From Myxocyprinus asiaticus (taxonomy: Eukaryota > Chordata > Actinopteri > Cypriniformes > Catostomidae): DNA of 64,000 bases. Below the pieces are notes generated by a model. The model ran no database searches, was not told the DNA's origin, and was given only the letters and a program-made list of their open reading frames with translations. The stretch spans positions 11,874,501 through 11,938,500 of the forward strand of contig NC_059346.1 in the NCBI RefSeq assembly GCF_019703515.2, in the 5' to 3' direction. Below are positions 12,191 through 24,224 of the stretch, piece by piece. A program made the position numbers and the translations under genes. Positions within the stretch are counted from its first letter, which is position 1, and every line of letters starts with the position of its first letter.

Positions 12191-13082
12191 TACAGTTTTT
12201 CACAACTGCTATTAACAATTTCTTGAAACCTTCACCCATTTTCTAACAACTTTAAGCACAAAACTAAATCTTCAAACTAGATTCACAAAACCCCAGACTC
12301 TTCTGGCAATATCAAACAATCGCCTCAAAACCATTTAATCTGTGCTCAAAATCAAACAATGCTTTCAGATCTTACACACAGCCAGTCAATATATAAACAC
12401 TACAGAGCATTCATTAGAAACTACATTAAAAAAAATGGAGAACACAGCATCCAGGGCATGTAGTTACAGAAAGAATGTTTATTGTATATAGTAATCACAT
12501 TTTGCAATAATGTAAAAAAAAGTATAGTAATCACAACTTAGTACAGTGAATATATTGCATTCTGTAAATACTGCAAGTAATACAGTATTGAATGTCTGTT
12601 TATTCAGCACCAGCATACTGTAAAAATACAGTAGTTCAACTGCAAAAGACCAAAGAACAAAGAAAACTCTAAATGAAAAGCACATTACAGTACACTCAAA
12701 AATTTTGTACAACTGCAAAATCAAAGTAAATGAGAGATTCATTCTGCCTCAGCATCACGTCTTCGTGATTCGTGTATTTTGTTTGATAACCTCATTAGAA
12801 ACAAGTGTGAACAATTTTGACTCATTGTGTGTTAATGATGACAACTGTATGCCCATGTTTACCGTTTTGCAACACAAGCAGAGTTTTAGTGAGTGAGAAT
12901 GTGTTTAGAGTTTTGCAAAAAGTGTGGATGAGATCTGCAAATGGTTCAGGTCTAGGTCTAACTACCTGAACTTGTTTAAGGTTTTGCCAAAAGAGTGATT
13001 GATTCAACAAATGAGTTTAGGCCACTGAGCATTTGGATCAGAGAATGGGGTTTAGTGTTTCAGCAATTCAGAAAAAACTGTA
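12191..13082. mobile_element. inverted-repeat element of unknown family
   Basis: The left end TACAGTTTTTCACAAC and the right end GAAAAAACTGTA form a short imperfect inverted repeat around 892 bp without a coding frame. The interior repeats the word GTTTTGCAAAA/GTTTTGCCAAAA near 12910 and 12981. No clear target duplication was seen, so the superfamily is unassigned. Confidence 0.45.
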
Positions 13083-13545
13083 AATATCCACAATCCACAG
13101 AAAAACAAACAAACAATGAAGTGTGTAATTCCTTCACCACTATTGTCGCCAAACGGAATTGCAAAAAATAAAGATAATGATTAACCAGTATTCCCGCTCA
13201 AGGGCACAACAACCATTATAACATGTCTACTTTTAGAAATGTCTAAATGCGCTCCACAACCACCCTTTCTGGAAATCATTACAGGGCTCAAAAATAAGGA
13301 TGCTCCTCAGGCCCTTTATATGGTAAAAATCTTTTTTAACCTATTTTTATTTTTTTTAATTTTTTTTGGTAGAGATAGCATTTAAAAAATATATATAAAT
13401 AAATTGAATATTAATTATATCAATAATATAATAAATAAATTATGACTGAAACCAAGCAGAAGCCTCTGCCAACCAGTTGCTTTGGCGGTGGACTGCAAAA
13501 ATGCGTAAGTGGTAAAAGGTTCAGTCCCTCCAGGATTTTGAAATC
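13083..13545. other. nothing recognised
   Basis: AT-rich sequence precedes the LINE remnant, and part of it may be decayed LINE 5' region. No motif supports that. Confidence 0.35.
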
Positions 13546-13782
13546 TTGCGATCACAAGAATTCTTGAAAATTCATCCAATCTCTGCATTATTTGCGGTAG
13601 CTTGCAATTTTTGCTGGATGTCTGAGTGGTGTCTGGAGAATCGCATAGGATTTACAGACAATTGGAAGAGTTTTTGGGGTAGACCTGACCTGCTAAATAG
13701 AGACAGACTCCATCCCTCCAGGGAAGGTGCCGTTCTCCTGTCTAGTAATTTGGCTCATGGTCTTAATAGTGATAGTATTTGA
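13546..13782 (+). pseudogene. L2-type LINE ORF1 fragment (esterase-like C-terminus)
   Basis: The readable end shows FTDNWKSFWGRPDLLNRD and RLHPSREGAVLLSSNLAHGL. The pattern FW..pdlln.DrLHPsreG..lLs.N is typical of the SGNH/esterase-like domain at the end of ORF1 in L2/CR1 LINEs. The start of ORF1 is not recognisable. It lies directly upstream of the endonuclease part in the same orientation, as expected for one 5' half of a LINE. Confidence 0.65.
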
Positions 13783-14027
13783 CTAACTGGGGCCCAGGTC
13801 AGGAAGCAGACAAACTGGTTAATCCGAACGTCTGCTAGCTGCCTTGAGACATCACACAGGTCACATAAACTACAACACATAGAGACTGTATCACCTAGAT
13901 ATCATATAGAGACTGTGTCTGTTCCCTGAACTAACAAATACAAACCCCTCACAAAATAATTTAGAAAAAATTTGATTAAGGTCAAACTTGAAAAAAAAAA
14001 AAAAAAAAAAACATCATATAAAGGTAG

Positions 14028-15287
14028 ACTAAACATTAGATCTCTTTCTACCAAAACACTAATTGTAAATGAAATTATTACAGATCATAGTTTGGATGTG
14101 CTATGTTTGACTGAAACCTGGCTTAATCCAGATTAAAATATTAGTTTAAATGAATCTACTCCCTCAGGTTATTTTTATAAACATGAGCCTCTTCTGAAGG
14201 GTTGAGGAGGAGGTGTTGCTACAATTTACAGTGAAGTTTGTTACTCAGAGGACAGGATATAAGTTTGTCTTTTGAACTAATAATGCTTAATGTGACACTG
14301 TCAGATATAAATAAAAAGTCATCTTTTGCACTTGCTACAGTATAAAGATCACCAGGGTCATACTCAGATTTCCTTGGTGAATTTGCAAATTTTCTATCAG
14401 ATATGGTAGTTAATGTAGATAGAGCTTTAATTGTTGGTGACTTCAACATTCACACTGATAATGAAAACGAAACATTGGGATTAGCATTTATCAATATTCT
14501 CAACTCTCTTGGAGTCAGACAAAATGTGACAGCACCAACTCATCGATATAATCATATGATAGATTTAATTCTGTCATATGGAGTTGATGTTGATACTACA
14601 GAAATTCTACCACAGAGTGATTACATCTCAGATCATTACCTCGTCTCCTGTTTGCTGCAATCAGCTAATGTCACTCAATCTACACCACGCTATCGTTCAG
14701 GTAGAACTATTTTTCGACCACTAAAGATAGCTTCACTAATACTCTTCCAGAATTGTCTCACATACTCAGTAAGCCAAAAAATCTAGAAGAACTTGATGTA
14801 ATAACACAAAATATAAATACAGTCTTCTCTAGCACTCTTGATAGCGTCGTCCCCATTCAATTCAAGAAAATGCAAGAAAAACGCCCTGCACCATGGTACA
14901 ATGATCACATACATGCTCTCAAGAGAGCAGCTTGGAAAATGGAGCACAAGTGGAAGAATACAAAATCTTTCGTATTTCGTGGTGCATGGAAGGATAGTGT
15001 CTGTAGCTACAGACAGGCACTAAAATCTGCCAGGTCAGCATATTAAACAAACTCATAGAACATAACCACAACAATCCTAGGTGTTTATTCAGTAATGTGG
15101 CTAAAATGGTTAGGAATAAAGCATCGACTGAACCAGATATTCTGTCACAGCACAATAGTAATGACTTTTGAAGAATAGAAATTTCTTTACTGATAAAATT
15201 GAAATAATCAGAAATAAAATTGGAACTATGCAATCAACTGTCACAGCACCTCAGAAATCAGTCTCTCTTAATTTTCCATACGAGCAG
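14028..15287 (+). pseudogene. L2-type LINE ORF2 5' part: apurinic-like endonuclease
   Basis: Endonuclease motifs are readable in order across broken frames: LNIRSLSTKT near 14028, LTETWLNPD near 14109 (catalytic Glu), GGGVATIY near 14208, ALIVGDFNIHTDN near 14424, and SDHYLVSCLL near 14628. A linker before reverse transcriptase follows (RPAPWYNDHIHALKRAAWKM near 14884). There are stops and shifts between segments. The LINE stops abruptly at about 15287, where a hAT-like fragment begins, and no reverse transcriptase is attached. It nicked DNA and primed retrotransposition when intact. Confidence 0.82.
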
Positions 15288-17737
15288 TTTCATCATGCAA
15301 CGCCTTCATTAAACACCAAGACAAACGGATATTTCAAGATTAAAATCACAGCTCCAACTTAAGGCAGCACACTGAGGTAAGTTTTGGCTCTAATCTTAAT
15401 GCGGGCTTTTCTGTGTAATGAGATGGTCATTTTCAGGGTGATAATGTAACTGGGCTCTTATGACATCAGTTTTTAAGTGTACATTTTTAAATCAGTGCAC
15501 CAATATATCAGTGCGCTTTGTCCTGCATCCTGTCATGAACAGTATTTACGCATTTACCCTGCGCCCTCGCGGGGGTACTGGAAACTATCACAGCTACTTC
15601 AGGCGGATTAACTGTATAAATCCATGTAAACATCCAAGTTGAGTGTAAATAAATTCATTTTGCTCTGCCATTTGCGTGATCGACAACTGGAGCGTGAAAA
15701 GACAGCATTTCTGCGTGTTCACAGCGAGGTGAGCGGGGCGCACGCATGTGAGATGTGCAGGCGTGCGGCGATCGTATGGTGAAGAGAGACTGGCTGTAAC
15801 CGAAATCGTTCACTCATTCACTATTTCCTATATAGTGAATGGCAGTTAGTGCACTATATCTCAGCAGTGAGTGAACGAAATGAGTGAGTGATTTGGACGC
15901 TGACGTATACACCGAGTGTCGGAGCTCTGGGGCTGTTGCAGAAACGTCATTTTAAAATACTTGGGCCTTACTTGTTATTCTTATTAAATAATATATTAAT
16001 ACAATAAATCTTCATTCTGATTGCCATTTTTAATATATACTGTGTGTTAATATAAAGAGTAAATACATTTTATCAAATAAAGAGTACATTTTAAAATGTA
16101 TCTGTATGTTTTGCCTCTCTATATGTTATTATGTTATTTTAATCAAGTAATGATTTGTCAAAAAGTAATTTATTACATTCAGCATGAAATAAAACATTGC
16201 AGGAGTGAAGGAAGCAGTAAACTCCCACCTGGTACATCTTCCCCATAGTGGATTATGGGAAATTAACTGTTGTCGAGTGTACATCAATTGTACACTTGAA
16301 ATTAGACTGCATTGTGGGTAATAATGAGTGAACAAAAGTAGGGTACGAGTGGCTCACTCAGAATTCAGACAATCCTACAAAATAGCAGACACACGAAATA
16401 GTGCACTATATAGTGGATGGGGGCAGTTTCAGACACAGCGAGTGTTCCAGGACCTGGGTTGGTGCCCTACGCACTAGGCTGCGTACTCTGCATTTAGAGA
16501 GCAGCGGTACTGTTGTACAGAACTAATAATCTAAATTCTTTCAACACTGAAAACTGTAACTACTTGCTTTGGTTTATATTTCAGCATTATATAAAATGTC
16601 CTTGTGGGACATTTTCACGTTTTTACTGTAATAATTACTAGAAATGCTTCCAAACCAAATTCATCCAGATCTGACAAGAGCCCTTAAAGGGATAGTTCAC
16701 CCAAAAAATTACAATTCTCATTATTTACTCACCCTCATGCCACCTCAGATGTATATGAAGAATTTCTCAGTTCTGTAGGTCCATACAAGGCAAGTGAATG
16801 GGTGGCAACCTTTTAAAGCTAAACAAACAAACAATAAGTCAGCATAAAAGTAATCCATAAGACTCCAGTGGTTAAATCAGTATCTTCAGAAGCGATTTGA
16901 TAGGTGTGGATGAGAAAGAGAGAAACAGATCACTTTCATATTCTTCTTCTTGTGTTTTTGGTTATTCACATTCTTCTCTGCATATCGCCTTCTGCTGTCT
17001 AGCAAAAAATTACAAATATTGATCTGTTTCTCACTCAAACCTATCATATCACTTCTGAAGACATGGATTTAACCACTGGAGTCTTATGGATTACTTTTAT
17101 ACTGCCTTCATGTGCTTTTTGGAGCATCAAAATTTTGGCCTACAGAGCTAAAATATTCTTCTAAAAATCTTAATTTGTGTTCTGCAGAAGAAAGGAAGTC
17201 ATACACATCTGGGATGGCATGAGGGTGAATAAATGAGAGAATTTTCATTTTTGGGTAAACTATCTCTTTAAAGTGATGGCTCAGCCATAATTTAATATTC
17301 TGTGAAAATTTCCCAACCCTCATGTTGTTCCAAACCAGTGTGACGTTTGTATTATGCGGAACACAAAATATGTTAGACAGAATGTTAGGGACTGACAGTC
17401 TCGGTCACCATTCACTTTCAAAATATGGAGAAAAAAACATTCTCTGAAAGTAAATAATGACTCATGCAAACATTCTGTCTAATATCTCCTTATTGTGTTG
17501 CACGGAAGAAAGAAATTCATATGGGTTTGGGACAACATGATGGTGAATGATGACAGAATTTCCATTAATAATAATAATAATAATAATTCTGTAATACATG
17601 TTCAATGTGTATTATGTAATGGAATATAGGGGAGTAAACGTCTATTATGTCATTTGTGAAAGTAACGAGTTACTCACTACTTGAGTACTCTTTTAATTGG
17701 ATACTTTCTTACTCTTACTCAAGTAATTATTTATGCG
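15288..17737. mobile_element. hAT-like element, truncated at both ends, carrying an Angel MITE
   Basis: From TTTCATCATGCAACGCCTTC at 15289 to TACTCAAGTAATTATTTATG at 17737 it is collinear with the elements at 1630-3311 and 60187-62387. Both terminal inverted repeats are missing: the left side abuts the LINE and the right side abuts unrelated sequence. It keeps the GTTAGGGACTGACAGTCTC block (about 17384) shared with the first copy, and an Angel element at the same internal position as in the 60-kb copy. It is the longest internal version of the three. Confidence 0.75.
16684..17271. mobile_element. Angel-like MITE nested in the hAT-like element
   Basis: The left end TTAAAGGGATAGTTCACCCA and the right end GGGTAAACTATCTCTTTAA are inverted repeats. 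Inner blocks (ACTCACCCTCATGCCA, TGGCATGAGGGTGAATAAAT) are inverted as well. The flanks (GACAAGAGCCC left, AGTGATGGCTCAGCCATAAT right) are the same as around the Angel at 61419-62205. Confidence 0.85.
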
Positions 17738-18150
17738 GTCTGCGAATTGTTGATTGATCCACCATTGGTAGCATCTGTAATAATCACTCACTCGCATGCG
17801 AGCGACAGCGAGAGACAGGAGTATGAATTATCGACATGTTGAAGTCCTTCGCAAATCTTAAAGTGTGACTAAACAGCACTAGTCAGCAGAAGTGCGCAGC
17901 TCGGACAAACCCTTCACACCACCACTGCTCATCACGAGCCGCTCAAAGCATGATACACATCAGGTTCAACAGCGCTGCAGTGGAGGGTCACGTGAGTAAA
18001 CGCATCTGCTTTGCGTTGGTCATGCTGTGCGGTTGAGCAGATGACAGCCTGCTTTCAGAAAGAAAGCAGATGATATAAGGCACTATCAAGATGGTATACA
18101 TGGTCCTTGACATACCACACACACAAGACGGTGACTCTCAAATCAACATT
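17738..18150. other. unassigned, relatively GC-rich stretch
   Basis: This follows the truncated hAT-like copy and has no recognisable frame. Its composition (many CpG, for example GCATGCGAGCGACAGCGAG near 17796) differs from the AT-rich surroundings, so it may be an internal part of another mobile element. Confidence 0.35.
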
Positions 18151-18162
18151 ATTCTTAGCCTT

Positions 18163-18308
18163 ACCAGCTAAGATCAGCATGACCAGACTGACCAGTTAAA
18201 AAAAGGGTTCAAAACCCCTTAAAAACCAGCCTGACCAGCTATGACAAGGCTGGGCGATCAGCTAAAATCAGCCAACCAGCTTACGCTGGTTTTAGCTGGT
18301 CTTTTCAG
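18163..18308. repeat. CCAGCT-rich palindromic repeat, copy 1
   Basis: Dense words of the type ACCAGCT, GACCAG and AGCTGGT occur on both strands, ending TTAGCTGGTCTTTTCAGCAG. Related copies lie at 50130-50275 and 58137-58322. The unit resembles a MITE common in cyprinid introns. No target duplication could be defined. Confidence 0.6.
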
Positions 18309-18309
18309 C

Positions 18310-20090
18310 AGGGCAGCATTTAATGATTATTTCAATGGCTTTGCAATGTAAACATCATGAGGTATACATACAATACTATGGTAGCCTACCATCCACTTTT
18401 TTTAGGCATAAAATGCAACACTCAATTTTATTCAGTCTCTCTACCCACCAAGGTGTCCTTGGCCTGGAAATGGTTGAAGACCCCTGGTGTAACAGATAGA
18501 GATCAAGAGAGAGAGACATAGAGATGAGAGATAACAGAATCAGTGTCAAACAGAATGGTGAACAGTAAGAACAGAACGAATAGAGGACGGGGCAAAAGGT
18601 TACAGCGGTGGGAGGCTGGACAGAGATTTCAGATGAATAAACTCAACAGACAAGGCCTCGATGATATCAATTATCAGTCAACTGCCTAATGGCGCAGACA
18701 CATACACTCGATGCATTTCAGAATTCAGCAGCAGCGTATGAAAGATCCAAGTAATGAATAATCAATAATATTCAAACAGAGGCTTCTCCTGTGTTCATAC
18801 TGACCACTGTGCCGAGCCATTCTACAAAGGTTAAGTGTGTTTTATAAATAATGAAATTCTATTAGAGGCATAATACTGTGATACAGATGTACAATGCATT
18901 TTTAAATATGCACCAATTGTGACTAGCAAAACCCTGCTGAAAAAAGGAACTATAGAATCATTATAATAGATTCTAATGGATTCCACTTGTATTCTGGGCC
19001 ATATTGCATAAGGATTTAATGGTTTATATTATTTTCCATTACAGATATGTATTGGTCTCTTATGTTATCCACTAGACAAAACATGCCACCAACAGAAGCC
19101 AACACATTACCACTAAAGGCCCACAGGGACCATTTTAGTTTCCATTAAAACCAAAACATTTCCCATATTACCATTAAATAATTAGAATTCCTGTATGGGT
19201 TTCCATTGTTTGTTTGTTTTTTAGGTGGGAAGTGCATGTTTTCCAGTTTAGACAGCTGAACTATAAGATTCCATGAAATAAAAATCAATGTTTTGTGGCT
19301 TTAAGTCAATGTCTGTTACCTTTGTGACCATGTATAGATGCAGGTGTATGACTAAAAGTTCACTAAATAAACTTTTTGCAGATATACACATTTAAAATAA
19401 AGTCATTCTCTCCTGAGAAAATGGACCAACATTATTGATGACTCATCTTGTCTGCAATGTTTTCATCCAATTAAATGCTTTCTAGAAAGAGAATGTCACC
19501 TACTCTTAATCTCTGCAACCAACTAGCAAACTAGCTGGGTTGTGATGTAAACAAAAGGCTATTGGCTATAAAAAAAAAGAAAGAAAAAAATCCATTTTAA
19601 ATACTTCCTGTTTCAACAGGAAATATGTCAAAGCAGGAAAGAAAATTGCATTCATCAAACCATTTAAATGGGTTTCCAAAAGTGAGGTCAAGTGTGTGAT
19701 TTCCACACCACTACCAACAGATTTTCCAAACAATCCTGCCACCCTTTTTGCCTCACCTCTGTCTGCTATTGAACGGATAAACCATGTTCCCAAACCAAAA
19801 CTTGCACTATTGGTCGAGCCAGAAGTTGACAGTTCGGTTCACTTAAACAAACAGAGCAATGCTCTGAAAACGGCACAAGTAAGTCAACCTACGATTAGCT
19901 TACAGTTGTTGAAAAAAATTACACACGCTACCTTTAAATACATTTTTAAATATCATGTAAGGATTCATTAAATTATCTACAGAATTCTCTGTAGAAGCTG
20001 TGGTTAATAGTCAGTTAGCTTTTTGGTGAAAGTTGAGATGTTTTTAAAAATGTAGCCTAATGAATTACTTTGAGTCAAGAGCTGGCAAGA
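18310..20090. other. no recognised gene or repeat
   Basis: A long stretch without a motif. The plus frame at 19696-19971 (91 aa) has no domain and is best treated as chance. Confidence 0.4.
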
Positions 20091-20094
20091 GCTA

Positions 20095-20578
20095 ACTCCA
20101 AATGACTGTCAAGAGCTAACTCCAAATCATCTTTCCTTATTCTCCTTTACCTGGCTGCTGCTTTTGACACAGTGCACCACCAGATCCTCCTGTCCACCCT
20201 CTCCAACCTGGGCATCACAGGAACTGCGCTTGGATGGTTTGAGTCATACCTCAAAGGCACATCCTTCAAGGTCTCTTGGAGAGAAGAATGTAACCACTGG
20301 TGTTCCTTGGGGATCAGTGCTTGGACCCCTCCAGTTCTCAATCTACAAAAAATCACTTGGACCTATCATTAAGGCACATACCACTGCTACGCATATGATA
20401 TGTAGCTGTACCTGTCATTCCAGCCTGATGACCCCAACTTCTCAGTTCGTATCTCTGCCTGCCGTTCGGAGATCTTGGCCAGGATGAAGGAACACCACCT
20501 TCAGCTCAACCTTACCAAAACAATTCTCCTTGTGATCCCAGTCAACCCATCTGTTGACCAGAACCTCATTAATGATCT
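20095..20578 (+). mobile_element. L2-type LINE, 5' fragment of the split outer copy
   Basis: Reverse-transcriptase segment A is readable as [20 protein letters not shown], followed by [20 protein letters not shown], then [16 protein letters not shown] (segment B) in a shifted frame and a stretch reading MKEHHLQLNLTKTILLVIPV. The text breaks off after NPSVDQN and resumes at 23033. A 19-base word CAAGAGCTAACTCCAAATG is tandemly repeated at its left edge (20087-20126). Confidence 0.78.
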
Positions 20579-23032
20579 TGTTTTAACTACACTTTGAATT
20601 TGGACTTCTCAAACATTATAAAAAGCAATGTAAACAACACCCACACTCTTTTTGCAACTGTAGAGAAACTAACTAACCCCCCAACACAGGTTCCCAGGGA
20701 AATGCTGTCTAACAGAAAATGCAATGAATTATTTTTTCATGAAGATCAATGATATTAAAATGGTGATCAGTTCTTCTTCATGTTGCTAAGTCAAACAGAA
20801 CCCACCACAAAAACTTCGTAAATTAGTCATTATGTCTGATTTTAAGGCAATTGATGGCAAAACCCTGGAAGAAATAGTACAGCATCTTAAAACGTCAACC
20901 GGCTATCTTGACACACTCCCCACATAATGTTTCAAAAATGTGTTTAACTGTTTGGAAAAAGATCTGTTAGAAATAGTCAGTGGCTCACTCCTTTCTGGCA
21001 CGTTTCCGAAGTCCCTAAAAACTGCAGTTGTCAAGCCCCTTCTAAAAAAAGAGCAATCTGTATAACTACCTGTATATATTAAACAAATACAAACCAACCT
21101 CAAATCTTCCTTTCATAGGCAAGATCATTGAAAAGGTTGTTTTCAATCATCTGAACAAATTCTTAAAATCAAATGACTTCTTGGACAATTTCCAGTCTAG
21201 TTTCCGACCACATCACAGCACAGAGACGGCACTTATAAATATACTTTTTTTTTCTCCCCAATTTTGCAAGGCCCAATTCCCACTACTACTACTTACTAGG
21301 TCCTCGTGGTGGCGCAGTTACTCACCTCAATCTGGGTGGCAGAGGACCAGTCTCAGTTGCCTCCGCTTCTGAGACAGTCAATCCATGCATCTTATCACGT
21401 GGCTTGCTGTGCATGACACCACAGAGACTCAGCATGTGGAGGCTCATGCTACTCTCCGCGATCCACCCACAACTTACCGCACGCCCCATTGAGAGCGAGA
21501 ACCACTTAATCATGACCACGAGGAGGTTACCCCATGTGACTCTACCCTCCCTAGCAACCGGGCCAATTTGGTTGCTTAGGAGACCTGGCTGGAGTCACTC
21601 AGCTTATAAATATACTTAATGATATTCGGCTAAATACTGATTCAGACAAAATATCAGTGCTGGTATTGCTAGATCTCAGTGCTGCCTCTGACAATGTTGA
21701 CAACAACATTCTCCTAGACAGTTTGGAATACAGGGTAGGGCTCTCTGGGATGGTCCTCAGCTGGTTCAGGTCATATCTAGATGGGAGGGGTTACTATGTG
21801 AACATAGGCAACTATGAATCTGAGTGTACATCCAAGGCGTGTGGAGTCCCACAAGGCTCAATTCTTGCACTGCTCCTGTTTAACCTATATATGCTCCCAC
21901 TAGGCCAAATTATGAAAAAGAACCAAATTGCTTACCATAGTTTAGCATGCAGGCGACACCCAGATTTACCTAGCCCTATCGCCAAATGACTACAGCCCCA
22001 TAGACATTTTGTGCAAGTGCATTGATGAAATCAACAGTTGGATGTGCCGAAACTTCCTTCAGTTAAACAACAACAAGACAAAGTTCATTGTATTTGGCAA
22101 CAAAGGTGAAATTCCCAAGGTGAATACACCTTGACTCGAGAGGTCCGTAGACAAAAAAATCAAGTCAGGAATCTTGGTGTCATTTTGGAGTCAGACCTTA
22201 GTTTCAGTAGTCACATCAAAGCAATAACTAAATCAGCCTATTATCATCTAAAAATATATAGCTAGAATTCTATATTTTGTATCCAGTCAAGACTTAGAGA
22301 AACCTGTTCATGCATTCATTATCAGTATGGTGGACTACAGCAATGGACTTCTCACCACCCTTCCCAAAAAGACCATTAGACACTTGCAGCTTATTCAGAA
22401 TGCTGCTGCTAGGATTCACACTAGAACCAAAAAATCAGAGCATATTACTCCAGTCCTCATGTCTTTACACTGGCTTCCAGTTACATTTAGAATTGATTTT
22501 AAAGTACTAATACTTGTTTATAAATCACTCAATGGCATAGGACCTAACACTGCATATATGCTTGTTGAATATAAACCTAACAGACCTTTCAGATCATTAG
22601 GATCACTTCAGTTATAAATACCAAGGGTTCACTCAAAACAAGGTGAGACAGCGTTTAGCTATTATGCCACCCACAGCTGGATCCAGCTTCCAGAAGAGGT
22701 CAGGTGTGCTCCAACAGTAGTCACATTCAAGTATAGATTTCTGTTTAGCTGTGCATTTATTCACTGAGTACTGTGCTGCACTTACTGATTGCACTGCATC
22801 ATTTTATTTCTGTATTCTTTTTCTTTTTTATTATTTTTCTTTTTTATTCATTTGAATCATTTTAACTTTTTTTATTTATTTTATTACTTTTCTTCATTTT
22901 TTTTTTAATTATTTGTTATTAAATGTATTGTTAATGTTTCTTGTATTTTCTTTATAATTTTTATGTAAAGCACTTTGAATTGCCATTGTGTATGAAATGT
23001 ACTATATAAATAAACTTGCCTTGCCTTGCCTT
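20579..23032 (+). mobile_element. L2-type LINE (ORF2 3' half and 3' UTR) inserted in another L2
   Basis: ORF2 is readable across broken frames: FPKSLKTAVVKPLLKK near 21001, DNFQSSFRPHHSTETALI at 21184, and (after an inserted SINE) LVLLDLSAASDNVDNNILLD at 21660. Next come GVPQGSILALLLFNLYMLPL near 21840 and LHWLPVTFRIDFKVLILVYK near 22468. The YADD active site is damaged: a frameshift sits just before it at about 21946, and the first Asp codon reads Gly (GCAGGCGACACC). The 3' end has AAAGCACTTTGAATTGCC and TAAATAAACTTGCCTTGCC, the conserved L2 tail with short repeats. It splits the LINE at 20095-20578 / 23033-23795. Confidence 0.85.
21247..21602 (-). mobile_element. SINE inserted into the L2 reverse transcriptase
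   Basis: This 356-bp insert interrupts the LINE between the STETALI motif and segment A. It is flanked by perfect 15-bp duplications CTTATAAATATACTT (21232-21246 and 21603-21617). Read on minus it starts GCTGAGTGACTCCAGCCAGG and ends GGGGAGAAAAAAAAA, so the A tail lies at the low-coordinate side as for target-primed insertion. The family is abundant in cyprinid DNA. Copies known elsewhere carry a tRNA-like head upstream of GCTGAGTGAC, so this one appears 5'-truncated (recalled family knowledge). Confidence 0.85.
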
Positions 23033-23795
23033 GACTTACACTAACTCCAACCAGGACAGCCTGGAAACTGGGAGTGGTGGTTGATGACCAGCTTATCTTC
23101 ACCACCCACAACAACAACAACAGCACAGTCTTGCAGGTTTGCGCTTTACAACATTAGGAAAACCAGACCTTTCTGTCTGAATCTGTTGCGCAGCTCCTGG
23201 TAAAAGCTCTAGTTATTTCAAGACTGGACTTCTGCAATGCTCTGTTGGCTGGTCTCCCAGCTAGTGCAATTATGCTGCTGCAAATGGTCCAGACTGGGCA
23301 GCGTGTCTGGTCTTTAATTTACCAAAGAAGACTCACGTCATCCCCCTCTTGATTTCACACATTAAATTCAAGGCTTTGACACTGGCCTTCAGGACAGCCC
23401 ATGGCTTACCACAGCACTCTCTTACTTCAACTCACTCATCCAGCTCTATGTCACTACTCGCTCTCTGCAGTTAACAAACGAGCGACGCCTGATGGTCCCA
23501 TCTCAATGAGGCACAAAGTCCATTTCACAATCATTCACATTCTCTGTTCCTCTGTGTTGGAATACGCTTCCAACCTCCACCTGATCTGGTGAAACCATCT
23601 CAACATTCAAGAACAGCTGAAAACACATCTCTTCTGTGAGCACTTAACGAGTCCACACTAATGAAGAAAAAAAACATTCAGTTTCTGTCTCTTTCTTCTG
23701 TGCTAGCTTTTATAGTACTTTAGGTACTCTGAGAACTTGGCAGTTCAATACTGCAGACTAAATGTAAATGTAATGTAAACAATTAAAGATTTTGT
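23033..23795 (+). mobile_element. L2-type LINE, 3' fragment of the split outer copy
   Basis: It resumes where 20578 stops: LTPTRTAWKLGVVVDDQLIF, then SVAQLLVKALVISRLDFCNA and LLAGLPASAI. Further on are broken pieces near 23400-23590 and the end QLKTHLFCEHLTS. These are the thumb/C-terminal motifs of L2 ORF2. Stops and shifts are present throughout. Confidence 0.8.
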
Positions 23796-24219
23796 CTTTG
23801 ATCAAGGTATATGTGGTTTGACCCAATACAGTGGCCACTGTATTTTCATGCCACCACACTACACACATTCACACACACTGCATACACATCGTATGTCTTG
23901 AACCTGACAGGCTGACAAGCTCAAATTAGGGGGCAATTACTGGCTGAGGTACCTGTCCACAGGTGTCACTCACATTGAAGACTGGAACACCTTTAGAAAA
24001 TTGTATAATTCACAAGATAGCGCTCTACATTCTAAAAAATAAAATTGCACATGTGCTATTTCATGTGGTGTAGAGTGTTAGGCAGTGAATGGAAAATTTG
24101 CCCATTATAAGATCTGTGAATACCAAAACTGTTTTCCCTCTCCATGTAATACAATGCAGAAAATGTTAAAATATAAATAGGCCACAATTTCTGTAGTTAC
24201 AGAATTTCATATTAGTTAA
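23796..24219. other. nothing recognised
   Basis: No gene or known repeat was recognised between the LINE end and the ACCATGGT-rich stretch. Confidence 0.4.
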
Positions 24220-24224
24220 CTGAC

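Noticed and set aside
19696..19971. 91-codon plus frame and overlapping minus frame
   Set aside because: No motif, no splice context matching galnt9, no repeat identity; treated as chance.
20579..20620. Target duplication for the inner L2
   Set aside because: No convincing direct repeat flanks the insertion; L2 elements often lack clear ones.
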